Assembly (NCBI GenBank): GCA_903927645.1
Contig: CAIYNX010000286.1
Span: 1-52,014 of the forward strand
Origin: an uncultured Mucilaginibacter sp.
Lineage (GTDB): Bacteria; Bacteroidota; Bacteroidia; Sphingobacteriales; Sphingobacteriaceae
DNA length: 52,014 bases
Direction: 5' to 3'
Shown here: positions 17,635 through 27,832 of the stretch, in pieces
Numbering within the stretch: position 1 is the first letter of the stretch
How the letters are laid out: each line of letters begins with the position of its first letter
The notes under the pieces: generated by a model
Database searches by the model: none
Seen by the model: the letters and a program-made list of their open reading frames with translations, nothing else
Told to the model about the DNA's origin: nothing
Translations under genes and position numbers: made by a program

Positions 17635-17640
17635 GTGGTA

Positions 17641-17648
17641 CAAAGATA
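17641..17648 (-). promoter_or_regulatory. -7 box TATCTTTG (minus strand)
   Basis: CAAAGATA on +; 6 nt from the lpxK ATG. Confidence 0.65.
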
Positions 17649-17704
17649 GAAAAATGGTGCCTTACCTAACTAAATAGCAATAAAACCCAAACTAATATTT
17701 ATAC

Positions 17705-18496
17705 TCACTTTATAATCTCTTCAACAGGTAACAGTTTTTCGTCAACTTTACCATCTACTACTGATACATAATAGGCATTGCTTTTATCATCAATTGCTAC
17801 AACCTTAACATATTTTTCATTTTCAAAAACAATACCTGCCTTATCATCAATGGCATACCCCGGAGCTAATTTGCCCTTTAATATGTTTTCAAAATATAAG
17901 GGTTTACGCAAGAGCTCACTATGATAATGCGGGCAATGGCTTGCCTGAATAAACCCTAAACATTTTACTATTGATAAATCGCGCGGTCGTGAATCTGTGG
18001 TTCCACCCAAAAACCAGCACAATGAACCCGCGCTACCGCCGGATAGTACAATGCCCTTGTTATAGGCCTTCCTTAAAATGGTATCAATCCCTTGCTCCTT
18101 CCAAATGGCCATCATGTTTAACGTATTTCCTCCACTCACTACAATAGCATCCATACTTAACAAATTTTCTTCGAAAGTTTTGGGTTCAGTGTAGGAGGCG
18201 ATAAATGATCTTTGAAAATAAGGCCGCATGGGCAAATCTTCACTTATAGCATACCAATTTACTATTGCATTAGGGTTATCACCTGTTGCTGTTGCTATGA
18301 AACAAATTTTAGGATTGTCCTTTTTGGTAAGTCTGATAATATAACGTAAAAACTCCTTGGTTACACTTCCACCGTAAGGAAAAAGTGTGCGGGTTGGGTT
18401 TGCAACTTGTTTAGCTTGTGCCATTGCAGAAAGGGTATAGCTTAAAAATAAAACAACAGTAAATATCCTTCTCATCATTAAAAACAAAGGGCACAA
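17705..18496 (-). CDS. Peptidase S51/cyanophycinase-like secreted protein
   Basis: VVSGGNTLNMMAIW and GIVLSGGSAGSLCWF (nucleophile elbow). Confidence 0.85.
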   Translation of the reverse strand: MCPLFLMMRRIFTVVLFLSYTLSAMAQAKQVANPTRTLFPYGGSVTKEFLRYIIRLTKKDNPKICFIATATGDNPNAIVNWYAISEDLPMRPYFQRSFIASYTEPKTFEENLLSMDAIVVSGGNTLNMMAIWKEQGIDTILRKAYNKGIVLSGGSAGSLCWFLGGTTDSRPRDLSIVKCLGFIQASHCPHYHSELLRKPLYFENILKGKLAPGYAIDDKAGIVFENEKYVKVVAIDDKSNAYYVSVVDGKVDEKLLPVEEIIK

Positions 18497-18556
18497 TATA
18501 CACTATTTACCTAAATTTATATAAAGTAAACATACAAGTATCAAATAATAATGGAT

Positions 18557-19762
18557 TTAATTAAATGATGTGTAAAAATTATTATAGTCGATTTTAAATT
18601 TTTCGAAATCACTTTTCACCTGTTGGGAATAGTTTTTTGCATAATCCAAAACCTGATGCCAATCACCATTCTGAGCAAAGTAAATAAGCTCGTCTGTTAT
18701 AGCCGAACCTTGCCTGCCGGTACTTCTCAATTGAGCCGATGCTGTAAGTTGCGCCATATCTTCAATAACAAGATGGATGTTTTGGTATTGGTACTTTATT
18801 AATTCTAAACGAATTTTATCTTCAGTAGGCTGCATTTGTTGAATAATAAAAGGTTCATCTTTAAAAACACCGGTTCCTAATAATGCAGGGTTTACATTTT
18901 GCATGCGCTGTTTTATAGCAATTGCCCTTTCAGCCTCATTGGCCCAACCAGGTTGTTTATAAATAGAATAAGGAATTATTGATGATTTAAAAGCTTGCTT
19001 CATATCCAAAAACAGGTATTTAGTTTTGTTTTTTTTACTTTCCAATAAAAAAAGATAGCGTTTTGCACCAATACTGCCAGTACCTGCTATCCGAAAAACG
19101 CTATCAATCACTTTAAAATCAAGGTTTGCATAAATGCTTGATTTCATCCAGTTTTCAACAAATGGAACCAGCTCCATTTTAAGTTCTTTATTTAATGCAA
19201 TACTTTTTATTTTATCGTTTAAAAATGCATAATGACCATTAACTTTAGTAGTCCTCTTTTTAAGTAAATCTTTTTGTTTACGCTTTTCAACGTTGGTTAA
19301 AAAATCACAAACTATTCCTTTGGCAGTACGAGGGTCAATGGCAATTGCTTTGGCCCTTTTTAAAGTTTCGGTATAGGTATGCAGATATTTATGCGCTAAA
19401 TTATAGGCCTCAGCTTCATCCAAATTCAAATTATCAAAAGCCACAAAAATACTGGTTACCATTCTCAGTAATTCCCAAATGGCTGGTGCTAAAATTGCTT
19501 CGTCAAAATCATTCAAATCAAAATAAACCTGGTGGTCATCTCCTTTAAAACTACCAAAATTTTCAAGATGCAAATCGCCACAAATCCAGGTTAGGGGTGA
19601 ATTTTGTAAATTTGACGCTTTGTATAAATCTTCATAAAATAAATGACAAGTACCTCTAAAAAAGCTAAAGCTATTGGCGCACATGGTTTTGTACTTTATC
19701 GCAAGCATTTCGGGTAAACGATTTTCATTGAAGGCGGTAATACGCTCGAAAACAGAAGGCAT
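18557..19762 (-). CDS. DUF2252 family protein
   Basis: FFRGTCHLFYEDL, WICGDLHLENFGSFKG, YFDLNDFDEA. Confidence 0.88.
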   Translation of the reverse strand: MPSVFERITAFNENRLPEMLAIKYKTMCANSFSFFRGTCHLFYEDLYKASNLQNSPLTWICGDLHLENFGSFKGDDHQVYFDLNDFDEAILAPAIWELLRMVTSIFVAFDNLNLDEAEAYNLAHKYLHTYTETLKRAKAIAIDPRTAKGIVCDFLTNVEKRKQKDLLKKRTTKVNGHYAFLNDKIKSIALNKELKMELVPFVENWMKSSIYANLDFKVIDSVFRIAGTGSIGAKRYLFLLESKKNKTKYLFLDMKQAFKSSIIPYSIYKQPGWANEAERAIAIKQRMQNVNPALLGTGVFKDEPFIIQQMQPTEDKIRLELIKYQYQNIHLVIEDMAQLTASAQLRSTGRQGSAITDELIYFAQNGDWHQVLDYAKNYSQQVKSDFEKFKIDYNNFYTSFN

Positions 19763-19981
19763 AAATATTAGGTTATAATCGCTATTTAAGTAAAATTAAA
19801 GTTAAATAAAATACCTCAATAATACTACTATACTCTTTAAACCTTATAGTAAGGAGCCCCGATTTAAAACCAATAAGAATATTTCTTTAACAATTTTACA
19901 GGTTCTCCACACAATGTGAATTATTATTCATGATATAAGTTTTGCGTTTCAGTATTTTCGCAAATTGCAAGTTTAATACCT

Positions 19982-22900
19982 ATGATAAAAATAAAATTTA
20001 GCTTGTTTTTCATTTATTTAACCATCTGTATTCCTGTTTTTGCGCAGCAAAATACTTCTATGCAGGTTAGTCAAATTTGGGATAACGCCAACGAATTATT
20101 GAATAAAGGCAAATATGTAGCTGCCGCGGAACAATTTGAGCAAATTGAAAACTGGAACTTAAAAACCAGCAACCAGCCAAAATTTGAGTCGGAATTGCCT
20201 TTAATGAGGGAAAATGCCCAGTATTATTCGGCCTTATGTTCGTTGGAATTAAAAAACGACAATGCCGAAAGTTTGTTTTTAAAATTCATATTTGAACACC
20301 CTGAAAACCCTTTAACAAGATTGGCCTTTTTTCAGCTTGGAAAAGGATCTTCAAAAAAAGAGAACTTTATTGAAGCCTTGAAATGGTTCAACAAAATAGA
20401 TGCGGAAGATTTAAGCGGAGGAATCAAAACAGAATACCAATTTAGAAAAGGCTATGCTTTTTTTATTACAAACGATTATAAAAATGCATCGGATTTATTT
20501 AGTACCGTAAAAGAAAAGAAATCGGAATTTAGTGAAGATGCCACCTATTATTATGCCTATATAGCATACTTAAATAAGGATTATAAGTTAGCACTTTCTA
20601 ACTTTGAAAGACTCAAAAATTCAAAAAAATATGAAAACAGCTACCCATACTATATAGCCGCGGTGTATTTTTTGGATAAGCGTTATTACGACGTAATTGC
20701 TTATGCAGTACCTATTTTAAAATCAACCCATCAACAAAATGAAACTGAATTGCTAAGAGTGGTGGCAGCCTCCTATTTTGCCAATGCTGATTATGATAGC
20801 GCGGCAAATTATTACACAAAATTTCAGGCAAAAGATGAGGGCAAAACACAAAACACACAGGATACCTACCAAATTGGTTATACTTTTTTTAAGGTAGGGA
20901 ATTATAAAAAAGCAGTTGAAGAACTCGTTAAATTACAAAATAAAAACGATTCCTATAGCCAAAGCGGCAATTATACGCTTGGAGATGTTTTTTTAAGAAT
21001 GAACAACAAGCAAAGCGCTCGCAATGCTTTTTTTGCGGCCTCAAGGCTTGATTTTGATAAATTATTAAAAGAAGACGCATTGTTTGAATATGCCAAATTA
21101 TCCTATGAACTTGATTTTAATACCCAAGCATTGGATGCAACCAGGTTATTCTTGAAAAGTTATCCGTCATCACCAAAGGTTCAGGATGCGAAAGTCCTTT
21201 TAGGGGAAGAATTATTAACCTCCCATAATTATAAGGAAGCCGTAGATATGCTGGAACCTATCCCCAATAAATCGGCAAGCGCGCTGGCAGCCTATCAAAA
21301 AGTTACCTATTACCGTGGACTAGAATTTTATAATGAACGAGCCTTTGAAAATGCAATAGGTATATTTCTTCGCTCATTAAAAAACCCCATCGACCCTAAA
21401 ATACAGGCTTTGGCTAATTATTGGATGGCCGAATCAATGTTTGAGGTGAGAAAATACGGTGAAGCAGTTGATAGATTTGAAAAATTTTTAAGCATGCCAA
21501 TTGCTAAAACAACCGAAGTTTACAATTTTTCAAATTATGCATTGGGCTACGCGGCGTTTAACGACGAGCAATACAAGAAAGCCGCACTTTATTTCCAAAG
21601 GTTTTTAAACGGTTTGCAAAAAGATCCTAATACCGAAAATGATGCCATTATACGCCTTGGTGATAGTTATTTTGTTTTAAAAGAGTACAGTAAAGCAATG
21701 GATAATTATAACCGTATTATTGATAACCAACTTAAAGGGGTAGATTATGCCTTGTTTCAAAGAGGAATGATACAAGGTTTAAGGGGCGTGCCAATGCAAA
21801 AAATAAACACCTTGAATGAAGTGCTTACCAGATTCCCACAATCAGATTATGCGGATGATGCCTCATTTGAAATTGCTTACACTTGGTTTTTGAATGAAGA
21901 TACCATAAAAGCTAAAAAAGGACTTCAGGATTTGATTGTAAAATATCCTACCAGCAGCTATGTGCCACGAGCATGGCTAACAATTGGTTTGATTGATTAT
22001 GATGCTGGTAATGAGGCTTTAGCAATCGAATCGTTTAAACATGTAGTGGCAGATTATGCCTCAACCAACGAAGCAAAAATATCGCTCAAACAAATTGAAA
22101 AAATTTATACTGATTTAGGCGATGCAAAAACTTTTATGGCCTATGCTGCCAATGTTCCGATAGCCAATTACACAACTGCCGATCAGGAAAGAATAATGTA
22201 CAACGCCGCCAATAACCTTTATTTAAGAGGAAACTGGCAAGGAACTACCGATGCAGTTAATGCCTATTTTGATAAATTTAGCAATAAACCAATTTATGAA
22301 AAAGAGGCAAGGTTTATTAGAGCACAAAGCTTGGTAAGTCTAAACAGACCTGATGAGGCCATTGCAGATTATAATGTGATTTTGAATGATTGGACGAGCA
22401 CCTATACAGAACAAGCGCTAATAAGTATTTCAAAACTTTATATAAGTCAGAAAAAATACAACGAGGCACTTCCATATCTTAAGAAGCTCGAATCAAACTC
22501 AGAGTTTAAAGCTGATTACTCCTTCGCAATTAATAATTTAATGATTTGTTATTCAGAAATGGATAAACCGCAAGAAACTATTGGCTATGCATCAAGAGTG
22601 AGCATGTACGAAAAAACAGCACAGGAAGACAAATTTAAAACAGGGCTTTATGCAGGTTTAGCTTATTTAAAATTAGGCGATACCGCAAATGCTATAAAAC
22701 AATTTTCGTTTACAGAAAGCAATACCAAAACAATTGCCGCTGCCGAGGCAAAATATAATATTGCCAATATTCAATGTAAAAAAGGACAATATAAAGCATC
22801 GCAAAAAACCTGCTTTGAACTCATAAAAGATCTGCCTAATTATGATTATTGGATCACCAAAACCTTTATGCTATTAGCCGACGATTATGTTGGGCTAAAG

Positions 22901-23020
22901 GATAATTTTCAGGCAAAAGCTACTTTACAAAGTATTATTGATAATTACAAGGTAGATGATGATATATTACCGGCCGCCAAACAAAAACTGGAAAAATTAA
23001 ACGCAGAACCCCAAAAGTAA
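19982..23020 (+). CDS. Large secreted tetratricopeptide-repeat protein
   Basis: 1012 aa with signal peptide and many TPR-like helical repeats. Confidence 0.85.
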   Translation: MIKIKFSLFFIYLTICIPVFAQQNTSMQVSQIWDNANELLNKGKYVAAAEQFEQIENWNLKTSNQPKFESELPLMRENAQYYSALCSLELKNDNAESLFLKFIFEHPENPLTRLAFFQLGKGSSKKENFIEALKWFNKIDAEDLSGGIKTEYQFRKGYAFFITNDYKNASDLFSTVKEKKSEFSEDATYYYAYIAYLNKDYKLALSNFERLKNSKKYENSYPYYIAAVYFLDKRYYDVIAYAVPILKSTHQQNETELLRVVAASYFANADYDSAANYYTKFQAKDEGKTQNTQDTYQIGYTFFKVGNYKKAVEELVKLQNKNDSYSQSGNYTLGDVFLRMNNKQSARNAFFAASRLDFDKLLKEDALFEYAKLSYELDFNTQALDATRLFLKSYPSSPKVQDAKVLLGEELLTSHNYKEAVDMLEPIPNKSASALAAYQKVTYYRGLEFYNERAFENAIGIFLRSLKNPIDPKIQALANYWMAESMFEVRKYGEAVDRFEKFLSMPIAKTTEVYNFSNYALGYAAFNDEQYKKAALYFQRFLNGLQKDPNTENDAIIRLGDSYFVLKEYSKAMDNYNRIIDNQLKGVDYALFQRGMIQGLRGVPMQKINTLNEVLTRFPQSDYADDASFEIAYTWFLNEDTIKAKKGLQDLIVKYPTSSYVPRAWLTIGLIDYDAGNEALAIESFKHVVADYASTNEAKISLKQIEKIYTDLGDAKTFMAYAANVPIANYTTADQERIMYNAANNLYLRGNWQGTTDAVNAYFDKFSNKPIYEKEARFIRAQSLVSLNRPDEAIADYNVILNDWTSTYTEQALISISKLYISQKKYNEALPYLKKLESNSEFKADYSFAINNLMICYSEMDKPQETIGYASRVSMYEKTAQEDKFKTGLYAGLAYLKLGDTANAIKQFSFTESNTKTIAAAEAKYNIANIQCKKGQYKASQKTCFELIKDLPNYDYWITKTFMLLADDYVGLKDNFQAKATLQSIIDNYKVDDDILPAAKQKLEKLNAEPQK

Positions 23021-23033
23021 TAGCCAATAAAGA

Positions 23034-24851
23034 ATGAAAAGAGGTCAAGCCATGAATTTGAAAAATATTACTTTACTAATAATAACTGCTTTGTTTTGTT
23101 TGCAAACATTGGCGCAAACAGGCAAAAAGCTTAATAATAAAGCTATTAAAAAAACTACGAAGACTGCTACAAAAAGTGCAAAACCCCTACACGCTTCCAA
23201 AAAAATTGCAGCAAGTAGCGTTGAGGCCGCCATGGCTAAACCAAAAACAGATACTGCAAAAAAAGCCGGACAAAGTAATAACCTATCAGAAGAAATTGTA
23301 GTAACTACCGCTTATAAACCGGTATTAGCTGATGCAGTTAAAATAAGGATAAACCCCGATTTAAATGACGAATCGGGATTTAAAGCTCCGCTAACCTATG
23401 CCCCTATAGATAAACGCTTGGAGCAAAATACCGATATAAAACAGCTGGATGCCATGAAAAGACCTGCTGAAAACGACGAGCTGATTTATAATAATTTGAT
23501 AAAAGGTGGAGTTGGTACATTAACTACCAAACTTGGGGAGCTTTATTTAAATAATGGCAGGAATGAAACCTACCAAGTAGGCGGATATGCCACCTATTTG
23601 GCAGAGGAGGGAAATATTTACCGGCAAAAAACCGAAAATGCACAAGGCGGTATATTTGGAAAAATAACAGGCAAAAGAAATACCTTATCAGGTAGGTTTG
23701 ATTATAGTTATGCCAGTAACTATTTTTATGGTTATAACCCCGACCAAATGCCTCTGCATTTACAAACAACCCAGCAAAATTTTAATATCATTAAAGGTGA
23801 GGCAGAGCTTTCAAAAAATTTTAAAGATATTCCTAATGATTTTAATTATGCTGTAAAAATTAAAGGTTATTCTTTTACCAATGCCTTTAATGGTACCGAA
23901 AGCAACATGGTGGTATCTGGTTTCTTAAATGAAACCATCCATCAATTTAATGCCGGGCTCTCTGGCTTGGTTGATTTAAGTAACCAACAAGATAGCTTGT
24001 ATCAAATTAAAAATAACGTTATCAAATTAAATCCATATTTAAAATTTCAGGGTGAAAGCTATAAATTAGACGCAGGTTTGAATTTAGTAAGCGAGTTTGG
24101 AACTACCAGCTCCTTGCATATTTTTCCGGCTGCCAAAATAGAGTTTCAAATACTACCAACTTATATCAGGTTTTTTGCCGATTTAAAAGGTGATGTTAGC
24201 AAATCAAATTTACTCGATTTTTATGCTACTAATCCATTCCTAGGTAATTTTGTGCCTATTAAAAACACCCTGCACACACTGGATTTTTCCGTTGGCCTAA
24301 AGGGAACCTTAGCTCCTCAACTTGGTTTTAAAATAACAGGCTTCCGCAATGGGGTTAAGAATATGCCTTTATTTATTAGCGATTTTAAATTTGATCAGGG
24401 TTACAATCGTTTTACAGTAATTTACGATGAGGGTACCAGTACCATAAACGGACTAATTGCTGAGTTTGATTATAAAGCTACCGAAAACCTTGATTTTTTT
24501 GTAAAAGCCGAATATGATGATTACCAAATGGCTACTGCAAAACATCCGTGGAATATCCCAACAAGTAAAATTACAGGCGGAACCATTATTCATGTTACCA
24601 AAGCACTTACTTTTAACAGCACAGTTGTTTACCGAGGCGCTACACTCGATCCATTTATTACGAGCGGAGGAACTGATCCAAGTACCATTAAATCGTTTAT
24701 TGACTTAAATGGCAGTATTGATTTTAAGGCAACCAAAAGAATAGCTATTTTTGCAAAAGCATTTAACATTTTAAATACCAATAATCAAAAATGGTTGTAC
24801 TATGCCGATTATGGATTTAACGTTTTTGGTGGGGCGAGCCTCAGTTTTTAA
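23034..24851 (+). CDS. TonB-dependent-receptor-like outer membrane beta-barrel protein
   Basis: Signal peptide; long beta-rich region; follows the TPR gene in the same orientation. Confidence 0.7.
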   Translation: MKRGQAMNLKNITLLIITALFCLQTLAQTGKKLNNKAIKKTTKTATKSAKPLHASKKIAASSVEAAMAKPKTDTAKKAGQSNNLSEEIVVTTAYKPVLADAVKIRINPDLNDESGFKAPLTYAPIDKRLEQNTDIKQLDAMKRPAENDELIYNNLIKGGVGTLTTKLGELYLNNGRNETYQVGGYATYLAEEGNIYRQKTENAQGGIFGKITGKRNTLSGRFDYSYASNYFYGYNPDQMPLHLQTTQQNFNIIKGEAELSKNFKDIPNDFNYAVKIKGYSFTNAFNGTESNMVVSGFLNETIHQFNAGLSGLVDLSNQQDSLYQIKNNVIKLNPYLKFQGESYKLDAGLNLVSEFGTTSSLHIFPAAKIEFQILPTYIRFFADLKGDVSKSNLLDFYATNPFLGNFVPIKNTLHTLDFSVGLKGTLAPQLGFKITGFRNGVKNMPLFISDFKFDQGYNRFTVIYDEGTSTINGLIAEFDYKATENLDFFVKAEYDDYQMATAKHPWNIPTSKITGGTIIHVTKALTFNSTVVYRGATLDPFITSGGTDPSTIKSFIDLNGSIDFKATKRIAIFAKAFNILNTNNQKWLYYADYGFNVFGGASLSF

Positions 24852-24881
24852 AATTTTATAATTAAGTGTACTTTTAGGGTG

Positions 24882-26516
24882 ATGTATATTGGAGATTATT
24901 TAAGGGAGCTTTTAGTACAAAATAATGAAGTTAGCATACCCGGCCTGGGTGTTTTTTATTTGGTACGTAAAAACGCGTACTTTAATGAACAAGAAGGAAA
25001 ATTCTACCCACCATACCACGAACTGCAATTTAAGCCTAAACCAAAGGACGACGATGTTTTTATAAGTTACTTGGCTGATAAAAAAAATCTGCAAAAGGCT
25101 ACAGCCATTTTTATTATCGAAAAACAAGTAAATGATTTATTAGAAAAAGCTAGGTATGCACAAACTGAGTTGCCCTATATAGGTTGGTTCAGTTTTGAAA
25201 ACGAACAACTTATTTTTAAACCGAATAACGATTCGGTTATTGATAGCTCTTTGTTTGGTTTTACACCTATAAGTTTAACGCCATCTATAAAAGAAGAAGA
25301 AGAAGTTTTTATTGAAGAAGGCGCTTTGAATTTACCAGCCGAACCTGAAATAGAACATCATCCATTAGAAAATTATTTAACAGTACAGCCTGAACAAATT
25401 ATTAATCAAGATGTTTACGCTAATACTGAAAATAGTATTGAGCCAAACGGGCATGTCATTTTCGACCAGCCTATTGAGGATGAAAGGGTAACTACCTTCC
25501 ATCAGCATGCCGATACTGAGCATATAATTGGTGAAGAATTAGCTAGTGAACCAGCATATCCATCTGAACTTATACCGCCAACAGAAGATGAAAGGGCTAC
25601 TCCGCCACTATTACATGAAGAATCGGAAAATATAGTTGGAGCCGAGCATGCGAAAGCACCCGAATATCCACAATTGCAGGAGGCCCCAATAGAGGATGAA
25701 CGCATTGATGAGGTACATGCACATGATGAATCGGAACATTTTGGAGATGAGGAATTGGCAATCAAAACTACAGAGGTAGAACATATTCCAACTAAAGTAG
25801 AAGAACCAAAATATTTTGAACCTGATATTTCTACCGAAGAGGGAAAATCGGAAATAGTTTGGAGTTTTAATGATGAAAAAGACGAAGTAATTAATTTCAT
25901 ACCTTTTGAACCAAATCAAAAAGAAATAATTGAGGAAGAAGAAGAGCAAAACACAATAATAACAGAACCACAAGAGCAGTTACCAATTGATGAGTTATAC
26001 AACGAAGATGAATATGAGGAAGCTCCTAAAAGAAGACTAGGGGCATGGGCCATTTTCTTTATTATATTTGGTATTGTTACTACGGGTTTTGCAGGATTGT
26101 ATTTTTATATTCCCTCATTTGCTGTTAATGTAAATACTACTTATAAAAATATTTTAGGCGTTGATACCCTTGATAGTACCAAAATTAAATCCAAACACAA
26201 TTTAATAAAGCGCGACACAGTTATTGATACAAGCAATAAAAAAACAGTTTTTGTGGAAGGTAGTCAGGTTAAAGTTATTTACTTCAAAATTATTGACGGT
26301 AAATACTTAAAACTTACACAGGCCAGAGCAGAGGTTAGGCGACTTGAAGACCGTGGTGTGGAAGCCGAAATTTTAAGTAATATACCAGGGATTTATTTAA
26401 ATGTATCGGTAGGAAGTTACCAAACATATGATAAAGCGTATAAAGAAATGAAAGTATTGATTGACGCCGGAAAAATAAACAAGAATTCAAAAATTATAGA
26501 AACTTTTCAAAAATGA
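24882..26516 (+). CDS. HU-CCDC81-like and SPOR domain membrane protein
   Basis: N-terminal IGDYLRELLVQNNEVSIPGLGVFYL (HU-CCDC81-like), acidic repeats, one TM segment (AWAIFFIIFGIVTTGFAGLYFYI), C-terminal SPOR-like domain. Confidence 0.85.
   Translation: MYIGDYLRELLVQNNEVSIPGLGVFYLVRKNAYFNEQEGKFYPPYHELQFKPKPKDDDVFISYLADKKNLQKATAIFIIEKQVNDLLEKARYAQTELPYIGWFSFENEQLIFKPNNDSVIDSSLFGFTPISLTPSIKEEEEVFIEEGALNLPAEPEIEHHPLENYLTVQPEQIINQDVYANTENSIEPNGHVIFDQPIEDERVTTFHQHADTEHIIGEELASEPAYPSELIPPTEDERATPPLLHEESENIVGAEHAKAPEYPQLQEAPIEDERIDEVHAHDESEHFGDEELAIKTTEVEHIPTKVEEPKYFEPDISTEEGKSEIVWSFNDEKDEVINFIPFEPNQKEIIEEEEEQNTIITEPQEQLPIDELYNEDEYEEAPKRRLGAWAIFFIIFGIVTTGFAGLYFYIPSFAVNVNTTYKNILGVDTLDSTKIKSKHNLIKRDTVIDTSNKKTVFVEGSQVKVIYFKIIDGKYLKLTQARAEVRRLEDRGVEAEILSNIPGIYLNVSVGSYQTYDKAYKEMKVLIDAGKINKNSKIIETFQK
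25470..25793 (+). repeat. Three 108-bp (36-codon) degenerate coding repeats
   Basis: PIEDER (25470), PTEDER (25578) and PIEDER (25686), exactly 108 bp apart. Confidence 0.9.
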
Positions 26517-27262
26517 TATTCCTATTTTCACAAATAGCCGATTCTACAATTAAAGGTATTACAGATTCGGCACATAAAGTTACTGATACTGTCAATCATC
26601 TTGCACAGCAGGGAGCCCAGCAATTGGCAAAAATACCCGACCAGGAATTACGCTTTGGCGATTTATTGGTTAAAGGTGGATGGGTAATGGTGCCTATTGG
26701 TATTTTGGCAGTTTTAGGGTTGGTAATATTTTTTGAGCGTTACTTTACCATCGTCAAATCATTAAAGGGAGCTAAAAATTTAATGGATAATGTAGGTGTT
26801 CATATTTTAAATGGCGATTTAGATACCGCAAAAGCGCTATGTCGTCAAAATGAATCAGCATTGAGCAGGATGGTATTAAAAGGAATATCAAGAATTGGAC
26901 GCCCAATAAAAGATATTGAAAATGCAATGGAAAATGTAGGGAAAATAGAAGTATCAAACCTTGAAAAAAACACGGGGATTTTAGGCATAGTAGCAGGTAT
27001 AGCACCCATGTTTGGCTTTTTAGGTACCATAGCGGGGGTAATTAAAATATTTTACGATATATCTAAAACAGATAATATTAGTATGGGGGTAATCTCGGGC
27101 GGTTTATATATAAAAATGGTAACCTCTGCAGCAGGTTTGATGGTGGGTATTGTTGCCTATATAGGTTATCATATTTTAAATATGATGATTGATAAAGTTA
27201 CTTTAAAACTAGAAACCAATGCAGTAGAATTTATTGATTTATTAGAAGAACCTGCAAAATGA
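26513..27262 (+). CDS. MotA/TolQ/ExbB proton channel family protein
   Basis: FGFLGTIAGVIKIF and three hydrophobic segments; ATGA overlap with the upstream gene. Confidence 0.95.
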   Translation: MIFLFSQIADSTIKGITDSAHKVTDTVNHLAQQGAQQLAKIPDQELRFGDLLVKGGWVMVPIGILAVLGLVIFFERYFTIVKSLKGAKNLMDNVGVHILNGDLDTAKALCRQNESALSRMVLKGISRIGRPIKDIENAMENVGKIEVSNLEKNTGILGIVAGIAPMFGFLGTIAGVIKIFYDISKTDNISMGVISGGLYIKMVTSAAGLMVGIVAYIGYHILNMMIDKVTLKLETNAVEFIDLLEEPAK

Positions 27263-27657
27263 ATTTAAGAAGAAGATCAAGAAGGGCTGGTGCAGAGGTA
27301 CATACCTCGGCGATGAACGACATCATGTTTTTTCTTTTGTTGTTCTTTCTGATAGCTTCCACAGTTACCAACCCAAATGTGATAAAGCTATTATTGCCAA
27401 AATCATCTTCGGGTAAATCAGTATCAAAAAAAACAATTGTAGTTTCGGTAACCAAGGATTTAAGGTACTATGTTGACCGCAAAGAGGTAAAATTGGCCGA
27501 TTTATCAAATACCTTGTCTGCCTATAAGTCGCAAGCATCTGCATTAACCATTGTTTTGTATGTTGATAAAACAATTGCCATACAAGATGTAGTAGAAATT
27601 ATGGATATATCGCAAAAATTAAACATCAAATTGGTATTGGCAACAGAGCCTAAGTGA
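27259..27657 (+). CDS. ExbD/TolR family biopolymer transport protein
   Basis: MNDIMFFLLLFFLIAS TM segment near the N-terminus; ATGA overlap with ExbB. Confidence 0.93.
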   Translation: MNLRRRSRRAGAEVHTSAMNDIMFFLLLFFLIASTVTNPNVIKLLLPKSSSGKSVSKKTIVVSVTKDLRYYVDRKEVKLADLSNTLSAYKSQASALTIVLYVDKTIAIQDVVEIMDISQKLNIKLVLATEPK

Positions 27658-27662
27658 GTTGG

Positions 27663-27710
27663 TGAGTAAGTGAGTAAGTGAGTAAGTGAGTAAGTGAGTA
27701 AGTGAGTAAG
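27663..27710. repeat. Perfect octamer tandem repeat (TGAGTAAG)x6
   Basis: Six identical 8-bp units, 6 nt after the exbD stop codon. Confidence 0.98.
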
Positions 27711-27772
27711 ATAAATTATTAAAATTAAATTAATAAAAAAAAAGAACAAATTAGTAACAACAGACCAAAGAG

Positions 27773-27822
27773 TATTGACCACTAACTATTGACCACTGAC
27801 CAAAAGACTATTGACAATTGAC
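27773..27822. repeat. Heptamer array (TATTGAC CACTAAC TATTGAC CACTGAC CAAAAGAC TATTGAC AATTGAC)
   Basis: Seven units, one of them 8 bp; reverse-complement sense of GTSANTR. Confidence 0.88.
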
Positions 27823-27832
27823 ATCTCACCAA

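Noticed and set aside
19917-19930. TGAAT-TATT-ATTCA palindrome upstream of the TPR gene
   Set aside because: A 5-bp AT-rich inverted repeat is expected often by chance here; no supporting half-sites.
25502-25973. Antisense Ser/Cys- and Phe-rich ORFs
   Set aside because: Shadow ORFs opposite the acidic repeats of the HU/SPOR gene; composition mirrors the sense strand.
27522-27782. 86-aa minus ORF with THLLTYSLTHLLTYS repeat peptide
   Set aside because: Product of translating the TGAGTAAG tandem repeat; antisense to exbD.
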